DNA of 7,891 bases from Candidatus Omnitrophota bacterium (GTDB lineage: Bacteria; Omnitrophota; Gorgyraeia; JAFGHF01): positions 1 through 7,891 of the forward strand of contig JAMXCY010000040.1 of the NCBI GenBank assembly GCA_024543015.1. Direction: 5' to 3'. Positions 1 through 5,344 of the stretch are shown piece after piece. The stretch's first letter is position 1. The number at the start of each line of letters is the position of its first letter. A model generated the notes under the pieces. The model saw nothing but the letters and a program-made list of their open reading frames with translations, searched no databases and had not been told where the DNA came from. Made by a program: the position numbers and the translations under genes.

Positions 1-1
1 T

Positions 2-559
2 AATGTTTCTCATTGGGTAGAGGCCGTGGATAATCTACAGGTGGAGATTACCCAGTATTTAGTGGAAATTTCCCAGCGTAGCCTGACGGCGAATGAATCG
101 CAGAGACTGCCGGCGCTCCTACACTCGGTAAACGACGTGGAAAGAATCGGTGACCACGCCGAGAATTTAAAGGAATTAGGTGAGCGGGCAGTGGAAGAGA
201 AGCTCCCTTTTACTAAAGAGGCGTTGGAAGAATTAGGCCTGATGTATAGGGAAGTCAACGCGATGATTGAGGATGTGAAGATTGCCTTAGGACAAGACAA
301 CGAGGGCTTAGCGCAAGCCGCTTTAGCCCGAGAAGAGAAACTGAACAGGATGCAGAAGGAACTGCGGCAGAACCACATTCAGAGGTTAAATGAGAGGAAA
401 TGTTTTGTTCTTTCCGGAATTATCTTTTTGGACTTTATCAACAATCTGGAAAAGATTGGTGACCACCTTACCAATATTGCCCAGGCAGTAATGGGCTCTT
501 TCCAGTGGGACGACGTGAAGAAGTACAAGGGACGCAAAGATGTTCAAGTCCCGGATTAG
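2..559 (+). CDS. Na+/phosphate cotransporter-type protein, C-terminal PhoU-like domain (5' partial)
   Basis: The frame is open from the first bases of the window, so this is the 3' end of a longer gene; the GTG at 26 is only an internal codon. The visible 185 residues are helical and charged. They carry two PhoU signature motifs about 100 residues apart: DVERIGDHAENL (bases 134-169) and NLEKIGDHLTNI (440-478). Such E/D-rich motifs bind metal clusters in PhoU proteins. The stretch before the first motif (YLVEISQRSLTANESQRL) resembles the PhoU-like tail of Na/Pi cotransporter II-type (NptA/YjbB) membrane proteins more than free-standing PhoU, which normally has a QPxAxDLR segment there. The tail would be cytoplasmic and probably regulates phosphate transport; the membrane part would lie left of the window. 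The 3' end overlaps the next gene by 20 bp. A stand-alone PhoU cannot be fully excluded. Confidence 0.82.
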   Translation, partial: NVSHWVEAVDNLQVEITQYLVEISQRSLTANESQRLPALLHSVNDVERIGDHAENLKELGERAVEEKLPFTKEALEELGLMYREVNAMIEDVKIALGQDNEGLAQAALAREEKLNRMQKELRQNHIQRLNERKCFVLSGIIFLDFINNLEKIGDHLTNIAQAVMGSFQWDDVKKYKGRKDVQVPD

Positions 560-1091
560 AAAGGAGATTAAGGAAAAGTTAAATCAACAAACAGACGCGC
601 AGCGATTACGTAAAAGCAACTTGATTAAAAATAAGCTGTTTAAACTTGCCGAATTTAAGCGGGCCAAATTAGTAATGTTTTATCTGGCCAAGGCTCAAGA
701 AGTAAAGACGCACTCGATGATTGAACAGGCCCAGAGACTCGGCAAAAAAGTTTTGGTACCGGTGATATTAGTGAGAGAGAAAAAGATAATAGCCTCAAGT
801 ATAGATGATTTAAAAAGCGAATTATCTCCGGGCCCTTACGGGATATTACAGCCTAAAAAAGAATATGTCCGTGAGGTGCCCCTTAAGCAAATCGATTTAG
901 TGCTGGTTCCCGGCCTTGCTTTTGATCGGCAAGGCCATCGACTAGGTCGAGGCGGAGGCTATTACGATAAATTCCTAGCCAGACTTCCTGTGTCCACTCC
1001 CCGTATTGGCTTGGCCTTTGATTTTCAGGTCTTAGAGGACCTACCCACATTCTCCCACGATGTCTCTGTTACCAAAGTAATCTCTGCGTAA
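540..1091 (+). CDS. 5-formyltetrahydrofolate cyclo-ligase
   Basis: A cytoplasmic enzyme that uses ATP to convert 5-formyl-THF to 5,10-methenyl-THF, returning a dead-end folate to the one-carbon pool. At 183 residues it is the usual length. The family hallmark is the C-terminal ATP/phosphate-binding loop GHRLGRGGGYYDKFL, starting near residue 132. It follows the strand DLVLVPGLAFDRQ and follows a PGPYGILQP segment typical of the family. The N-terminus is basic (KSRIRKEIKEKL), as expected. The end DVSVTKVISA matches the usual hDvxvdxviT ending. The ATG at 540 lies inside the upstream PhoU-like gene (20-bp overlap) and is preceded by AAGGGA at 527-532, a good ribosome binding site at 7-nt spacing. 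This implies translational coupling. A gap of 20 bp separates it from rny. The family goes by several symbols (ygfA, fau1, fthC), so none is assigned. Confidence 0.93.
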   Translation: MFKSRIRKEIKEKLNQQTDAQRLRKSNLIKNKLFKLAEFKRAKLVMFYLAKAQEVKTHSMIEQAQRLGKKVLVPVILVREKKIIASSIDDLKSELSPGPYGILQPKKEYVREVPLKQIDLVLVPGLAFDRQGHRLGRGGGYYDKFLARLPVSTPRIGLAFDFQVLEDLPTFSHDVSVTKVISA

Positions 1092-1100
1092 TCTATCTTA

Positions 1101-1106
1101 GGGAGG
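1101..1106 (+). promoter_or_regulatory. Ribosome binding site of rny
   Basis: GGGAGG lies 5 nt before the ATG at 1112, in the 20-bp gap after the upstream stop codon. It is a strong Shine-Dalgarno match and fixes the rny start, which also gives the expected N-terminal membrane helix. Confidence 0.8.
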
Positions 1107-1111
1107 TTCTT

Positions 1112-2686
1112 ATGATAACAGGAATCAATCTTACACATCTGCTCGTAATAAGTATCTGTTCTGCCGTAGGCATTTTTATCCTGGGCTATTTTATCCGCAA
1201 GTACGCTGCGGAAAGGAAGGTTAAGATTGCCGAGGTCCGTGCCCGCGAGCTGACTCAAGTCGCGGTCAAAGAAGCGGAGAATATCCGTCGGGAAGCAAAA
1301 CTGGAAGCCAAAGATCTGCTTTATAAAACACGGGCGGAATTTGAGCGGGAAACTAAAGAAACAAGGCAGAGACTGTTTAGTCTGGAAAAAAGGCTGATGC
1401 AGAAAGAAGAGAATATCGACCGCAAAGTGGATATTCTGGATAAAAAGGAAAGAAGCGTGCAGGGACGAGAGAGAAACATCTCCTTCCGCGAAAAACAGCT
1501 AGAAACAAAAAACAATGAGTTGAGGCATTTAATCGAAGAAGAAAAGCAGAGGTTGCAGAGAGTTTCCAGCCTTACCGCTGAGCAAGCTAAACAAATTCTT
1601 CTGGAAAGGATGGAACGCGAAACCAGGCTTGATGGCGCGGCAATGATCAAGCGAGTGGAGGAAGAGGCCAAAGAGAGCGCTGACAAAAAGTCTAGAGAGA
1701 TAATCAGCTTGGCTATTCAGAGATGTGCTGCCGATCATACGATTGAGTCCACAGTTAGCGTAGTCAGCCTGCCTAGCGACGAAATGAAGGGCAGGATTAT
1801 TGGCCGGGAGGGCAGAAATATTCGCGCCCTGGAGATTGCCACGGGGATTGACGTAGTCGTTGATGATACCCCGGAAGCAGTTACTCTCTCCGGGTTTGAT
1901 TTAGTCAAAAGGGAAATCGCCAGGACCGCTTTAGAGAGGTTGATTACCGACGGGCGTATCCATCCGGCGCGCATCGAAGAAGTAGTGGCTAAAGTGAAGC
2001 AGGAGATGGAAGCTACTATTCGAGAGGAGGGCAAGCGCGCTGCCTTTGATGCTGGGGTGCACAGGTTGCACCCGGAAGAGATAAAGCTCTTAGGTCGGCT
2101 CAAATACAGGACCAGCTTTGGGCAAAATGTATTGCAACACTCTAAGGAAGTAGCTTATCTTTTAGGAGTGATGGCTTCGGAGCTAGGCCTGGATTTTGTG
2201 TTGGCACGTAGAGTTGGCCTGTTGCACGATCTGGGCAAGGCTGTTGATCATGAGGTAGAAGGAACCCATGCTAAGATTGGTGCAGAACTAGCCAAAAAAT
2301 ATGGGGAGAGCACAGTAGTGGTAAATGCTATTGCCGCCCATCATCAGGATGTCGAAACCGAATCGCTTTTGGCCGTGTTGGTTCAGGCGGCCGATGCTAT
2401 TAGCGCAACCCGTCCCGGGGCCAGACGCGAGACATTAGAGTCTTACGTGAAGCGCCTGGAGAAGCTAGAGTCAATAGCTGACTCTTTTAAGGGCGTGGAG
2501 AAGGCCTATGCTATTCAGGCCGGCAGAGAAGTAAGAGTGATTGTGCAGCCAAACAAAATTAACGATGCCGAAGCCACAATCTTGGCCAGGGAGATTAGAA
2601 AAAAGGTGGAGGAAGGATTAGAATATCCAGGGCAGATTAAGGTTACCGTAATTCGTGAAACCAGAGTCATTGAGTACGCAAAATAA
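1112..2686 (+). CDS. rny: Ribonuclease Y (membrane-anchored endoribonuclease)
   Basis: RNase Y starts mRNA decay by endonucleolytic cleavage, anchored at the inner face of the cell membrane. The 524 residues match the family length of about 520 and show its full architecture. A single N-terminal membrane helix covers roughly residues 8-27. A long charged coiled coil follows to about residue 195 (repeated EKRLMQKEENIDRK-like heptads). Next is a KH RNA-binding domain with the GRIIGREGRN loop at 227-236. Then comes an HD metal-dependent nuclease domain with H343, the H372-D373 pair in LLHDLGKAVDHE, H410-H411 and D428 in QAADAISATRPGAR. All metal ligands expected of the HD domain are present. Its downstream neighbour ymdB is the same partner seen in B. 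subtilis (ymdA-ymdB), although a 71-bp structured spacer separates them here. No frameshift or truncation is visible. Confidence 0.98.
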   Translation: MITGINLTHLLVISICSAVGIFILGYFIRKYAAERKVKIAEVRARELTQVAVKEAENIRREAKLEAKDLLYKTRAEFERETKETRQRLFSLEKRLMQKEENIDRKVDILDKKERSVQGRERNISFREKQLETKNNELRHLIEEEKQRLQRVSSLTAEQAKQILLERMERETRLDGAAMIKRVEEEAKESADKKSREIISLAIQRCAADHTIESTVSVVSLPSDEMKGRIIGREGRNIRALEIATGIDVVVDDTPEAVTLSGFDLVKREIARTALERLITDGRIHPARIEEVVAKVKQEMEATIREEGKRAAFDAGVHRLHPEEIKLLGRLKYRTSFGQNVLQHSKEVAYLLGVMASELGLDFVLARRVGLLHDLGKAVDHEVEGTHAKIGAELAKKYGESTVVVNAIAAHHQDVETESLLAVLVQAADAISATRPGARRETLESYVKRLEKLESIADSFKGVEKAYAIQAGREVRVIVQPNKINDAEATILAREIRKKVEEGLEYPGQIKVTVIRETRVIEYAK

Positions 2687-2688
2687 AT

Positions 2689-2754
2689 TTGGTTGAGTTC
2701 GTTATGCCCGTTAGGCTCGTTAACGGGCTAAACGAACAAAACGATCGGAACGAA
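2689..2754 (+). repeat. 9-bp-phased, dyad-symmetric repeat array between rny and ymdB
   Basis: The spacer of 71 bp is built from short phased units. CGTT occurs at 2700, 2709 and 2718, with GGTT at 2691. The reverse complement AACG occurs at 2722, 2731, 2740 and 2749. Every step is exactly 9 bp, and the two half-arrays mirror each other about the centre between 2721 and 2722. The left units are GTTCGTTAT, GCCCGTTAG and GCTCGTTAA. The array can fold in at least two registers. Fold A pairs 2697-2703 with 2731-2737 and 2706-2713 with 2721-2728 around a 7-nt loop. Fold B is centred on the GTTAAC at 2719-2724. No T-run follows, so it is not a standard terminator. It may be a dispersed palindromic repeat or a structured mRNA leader; its function is unknown. 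Confidence 0.8.
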
Positions 2755-2757
2755 TAA

Positions 2758-3537
2758 ATGAAGATACTATTTATCGGGGACATAGTCGGAAGCCCGGGCA
2801 GAGAGGCCATAGATAGGCTTTTGCCGGGGCTTAAGAAAAAATATAAAATCGACCTAAGTATAGCTAATGCGGAAAATACTGCCGGAGGCTCAGGGATAAC
2901 TCCCAAGATTGCCGAAGAGCTCTTCGGCTTTGGCCTGGATGCGCTTACCAGCGGCGACCATATCTGGAAAAGAAAAGAAATTTTAGAGTTGCTGGATTCG
3001 GAGATGAGAATCTTTCGTCCGGCCAACTATCCTAAAGGGGCTCCGGGAAGAGGCTACGGCGTGATTAAAACAAAGAAGACAAAACCCGTGGGGGTGATAA
3101 ATTTAGAGGGCCGGGTGTTTATGTCCAGTTTAGATTGTCCTTTTAAGCGTGCGCAAGAAGCCGTTGAGGAACTTAAGAAAGAGACACAGATTATATTAGT
3201 GGATATGCACGCAGAGGCTACCAGCGAAAAGATTGCCTTGGGTTGGTTCCTTGATGGAACGGTCAGCGCGGTCTTGGGCACACATACTCACGTGCAGACA
3301 GCAGACGAACAGATTTTGCCCGCAGGCACCGCTTACATTACAGATCTGGGTATGACCGGACCCTATGATTCGGTAATCGGCAGAAAAAAAGAGCAAATAT
3401 TGACTCGCTTCCTTACGCAGATGCCTGTGCGTTTTGAAATGGCGCAAGATAAGGTAGAGCTGCACGGCGTGGTTTTGGATATAGATGAGAAGACCGGCAA
3501 GGCTAGGTCGATAGAAAGAATACAAGAAAAGTTATAA
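2758..3537 (+). CDS. ymdB: YmdB-family metallophosphoesterase (cyclic-nucleotide phosphodiesterase)
   Basis: This cytoplasmic calcineurin-like phosphoesterase has 259 residues, close to the family norm. In B. subtilis, YmdB hydrolyses 2',3'-cyclic nucleotides/cAMP in vitro and affects biofilm and motility genes. The family's metal ligands appear in order: D8 (FIGDIVGSPGR), E39-N40 (NAENTAGGSGI), H68 (GDHIW), H151 (DMHAEATSEK), and H176 and H178 (GTHTHVQTADE). RPANYP, GAPGRGYG and the TAYITDLGMTGPYDSVIG segment are also strongly conserved. One oddity is that residue 67, Asn in the canonical GNH motif, is Asp here (GAC codon). This could alter metal binding or could be a lineage variant. The ATG at 2758 has only a weak GGAA (2747-2750) upstream, inside the repeat array. 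The stop codon overlaps the ribosome binding site of the next gene, suggesting coupled translation. Confidence 0.95.
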   Translation: MKILFIGDIVGSPGREAIDRLLPGLKKKYKIDLSIANAENTAGGSGITPKIAEELFGFGLDALTSGDHIWKRKEILELLDSEMRIFRPANYPKGAPGRGYGVIKTKKTKPVGVINLEGRVFMSSLDCPFKRAQEAVEELKKETQIILVDMHAEATSEKIALGWFLDGTVSAVLGTHTHVQTADEQILPAGTAYITDLGMTGPYDSVIGRKKEQILTRFLTQMPVRFEMAQDKVELHGVVLDIDEKTGKARSIERIQEKL

Positions 3538-3542
3538 GGAGG
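3535..3542 (+). promoter_or_regulatory. Ribosome binding site of the PilZ gene, overlapping the ymdB stop codon
   Basis: TAAGGAGG contains the ymdB TAA stop and a near-perfect Shine-Dalgarno sequence 5 nt before the ATG at 3548. It sets the PilZ gene start and implies that both genes are read from one transcript. Confidence 0.8.
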
Positions 3543-3547
3543 CCAAG

Positions 3548-3913
3548 ATGTGGGATGGGGTAGACAGGCGTAGATTCCCGCGTGCAGAATATCCGTGTTT
3601 GATTACCATGCGTAGAGCTGCACCTTCTGAGCAGGCTATTCTTACCCATACGGAAAACATTAGCGTAAGCGGTGTGCGGATAATCAGCAGGAAAAAGCTA
3701 GAGGTGATGATGGAAGTAGACTTAGAAATAGATTTAATGGATACGCTGCCGACTATCGCCCCCAAGGGCATGGTAATGCGGGTTGAAGAAATTCCTTCTG
3801 GGCGAGAGGACCAGTCTCGACATTATGATATAGGTATTAGATTTATTACACTCCCAGACGAAGCCAGGCGTAGAGTTGATAGTATAGTTGAACATCTCCT
3901 GAAGAAAAAGTAA
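3548..3913 (+). CDS. Small PilZ-domain protein, putative c-di-GMP receptor
   Basis: A 121-residue single-domain protein with no signal peptide or membrane segment. It has both halves of the PilZ c-di-GMP-binding signature: RxxxR as R8-x3-R12 (RRFPR), and (D/N)xSxxG as N37-S39-G42 (NISVSG). The second is followed by the expected V-R-I strand, then beta-strands ending in YDIGIRF and a C-terminal amphipathic helix (EARRRVDSIVEHLLKKK). The start is supported by an excellent ribosome binding site. It lies 10 bp after ymdB and 5 bp before xseA. Single-domain PilZ proteins usually act as adaptors that change a partner's behaviour on binding c-di-GMP. The partner here is unknown; its position beside RNase Y and YmdB suggests, but does not show, a link to RNA turnover or lifestyle switching. 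Confidence 0.88.
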   Translation: MWDGVDRRRFPRAEYPCLITMRRAAPSEQAILTHTENISVSGVRIISRKKLEVMMEVDLEIDLMDTLPTIAPKGMVMRVEEIPSGREDQSRHYDIGIRFITLPDEARRRVDSIVEHLLKKK

Positions 3914-3918
3914 ACCAA

Positions 3919-5133
3919 ATGACGGGAAAAAGGCGCATCTATACTGTCTCGGAATTAACGCGCAAAATAAAATTACTCCTGGAAGAAGGATTTGCCCAAA
4001 TCTGGATTGAAGGAGAAATATCTAATTTTACTCACCACCAATCAGGCCACATGTATTTTAGTCTTAAGGATGAAAATAGCATCATATCTTCTGTATTATT
4101 CCGCGGAGTTAACAGAAATTTAAAATTTGAGTTAAAGGACGGCATACAAGTTATCTGTTTTGGTAAGGTGAGTCTGTATGATCGCCGGGGACAGTATCAA
4201 TTATATGTCGAAAAAATAGAACCAAAAGGCGTTGGGGCTTTACAGCTTGCTTTTGAACAACTTAAAGAACGTCTTAGCAAAGAAGGACTTTTTGATCCGA
4301 GACATAAAAAACCTATTCCTTTTCTTCCGCAGCGCATTGGCATTGTGACTTCACCTACAGGAGCAGCTATCAGCGATATTTTAACGGTCTTAAAAGAAAA
4401 ATTTGCTAATCTCGAGATAGTCTTAAGACCGGTAAGAGTTCAGGGTGAGGGTTCAGCCGAGGAGATAGCCGAAGCTATCGACCAGTTTAATCAATACGAC
4501 CAAGTCGATGTTTTAATTGTTGGCCGTGGTGGTGGAAGCCTGGAGGATCTTTGGGCTTTTAATGAAGAAGTTGTAGCCCGCGCTATATATCGTTCAAGAA
4601 TTCCTATAATTTCTGCTGTGGGTCATGAAATAAACTCTACTATTTCCGATGGTGTTGCTGATCAGCGTGCAGCTACGCCTAGTAAGGCAGCAGAGAGAGT
4701 CATTGCCGACAAACAAGAACTCTTAGATAAAATAGACAACTTTTATTCCCGGGCAGAGAAAGCAATCTCCTACACAATTGAATTATTAGAACATAGACTA
4801 CAAAGATATGTTTTCCGCAAAGATCCCTCTGACTTAATTCAGCAATACCAGCAGAGGATCGATGAGTTAATCTCGACTTTGAATCTTAAGCTGAGACATT
4901 TAGCCGAAATCAATCGGGAAAAATACAATGTTTTAATCGGCAAACTCCACGCTTTAAGCCCCTTAAACATTTTATCCCGTGGCTACAGCATAACGTTGCG
5001 CCTGCCCCAGAGGCAAATAGTGACAAAAGCAGAAGAATTAAAAATAGGGGCAAAGGTTAGCACAAAGCTGGCTGGGGGCTCATTCATTAGCAAGATAGAG
5101 GAGATATCGAAAAATGGCAGAAATGAAATTTGA
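3919..5133 (+). CDS. xseA: Exodeoxyribonuclease VII large subunit
   Basis: The catalytic subunit of exonuclease VII, which degrades single-stranded DNA from both ends to short oligonucleotides together with several XseB copies. An N-terminal OB-fold covers roughly residues 7-105 (YTVSELTRKIK, IWIEGEISNF, SGHMYFSLKD). The catalytic domain follows, with RIGIVTSPTGAAISDIL (D153), VGRGGGSLEDLWAFNEE (R203), and AVGHEIN then VADQRAATPSKAAE (H236). A helical coiled-coil region (about 260-345) precedes the C-terminal SPLNILSRGYS motif (347-357). At 404 residues it is shorter than E. coli XseA (456), mainly in the coiled coil. D153, R203 and H236 align with E. coli D155, R205 and H238, but the fourth position, D241, is N239 here. 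The start has a poor ribosome binding site 5 bp after the PilZ stop, so coupling is likely. The gene looks more AT-rich than its neighbours. Confidence 0.95.
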   Translation: MTGKRRIYTVSELTRKIKLLLEEGFAQIWIEGEISNFTHHQSGHMYFSLKDENSIISSVLFRGVNRNLKFELKDGIQVICFGKVSLYDRRGQYQLYVEKIEPKGVGALQLAFEQLKERLSKEGLFDPRHKKPIPFLPQRIGIVTSPTGAAISDILTVLKEKFANLEIVLRPVRVQGEGSAEEIAEAIDQFNQYDQVDVLIVGRGGGSLEDLWAFNEEVVARAIYRSRIPIISAVGHEINSTISDGVADQRAATPSKAAERVIADKQELLDKIDNFYSRAEKAISYTIELLEHRLQRYVFRKDPSDLIQQYQQRIDELISTLNLKLRHLAEINREKYNVLIGKLHALSPLNILSRGYSITLRLPQRQIVTKAEELKIGAKVSTKLAGGSFISKIEEISKNGRNEI

Positions 5134-5344
5134 AGAGGCGTTAAAAAAGTTAGAAAAGCTGGTAGAGGAATTAGAGTCCGGGAAACTTGCGCTTGAGGAT
5201 TCCTTAAAAAAATATGAAGAAGGAATAAGACTGTCTCGTTTTTGCCATAAGACCTTACAGGCTGCGCAGAGAAAGATTCAAGTCTTGGCCAAGAAAGGCG
5301 AAGGCTGGGAATTGAAACCTTTTGCTGATACGCAAGGCGAATGA
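5114..5344 (+). CDS. xseB: Exodeoxyribonuclease VII small subunit
   Basis: The 76-residue small subunit binds the coiled-coil region of XseA to form active exonuclease VII. It has the family's helical-hairpin pattern: FEEALKKLEKLVEELESGKLALEDSLKKYEEGIRL (residues 6-40), then a second helix around CHKTLQAAQRKIQVL. The length is typical (70-80). Its ATG lies inside the end of xseA (20-bp overlap), with GAGGAG at 5098-5103 as ribosome binding site, so the two subunits are probably translated in coupled fashion. Its TGA overlaps the dxs start as ATGA. The xseA-xseB-dxs order is common in bacteria. Confidence 0.96.
   Translation: MAEMKFEEALKKLEKLVEELESGKLALEDSLKKYEEGIRLSRFCHKTLQAAQRKIQVLAKKGEGWELKPFADTQGE

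Noticed and set aside
26..559. Complete gene starting at GTG 26
   Set aside because: The same frame is open to the window edge, the protein lacks the expected upstream part, and no ribosome binding site precedes 26; it is a 5'-truncated gene.
540..1111. Possible 6S RNA next to the formyl-THF cyclo-ligase gene, as in many Proteobacteria
   Set aside because: The flanking gaps are an overlap on one side and 20 bp on the other, too small for a 6S RNA.
1321..2103. Minus-strand open frames opposite rny
   Set aside because: Their Ser/Leu/Arg-rich composition is what the antisense of a coiled-coil gene gives; no motif or start signal supports them.
2697..2737. Hairpin after rny as a rho-independent terminator
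   Set aside because: The stem is strong but is followed by AAAACGATCGG with no T-run, and on the minus strand there is no gene ending here that needs one.
3196..3525. Minus-strand 109-residue frame opposite ymdB
   Set aside because: It overlaps a confidently assigned gene fully and has no family resemblance that I can see.
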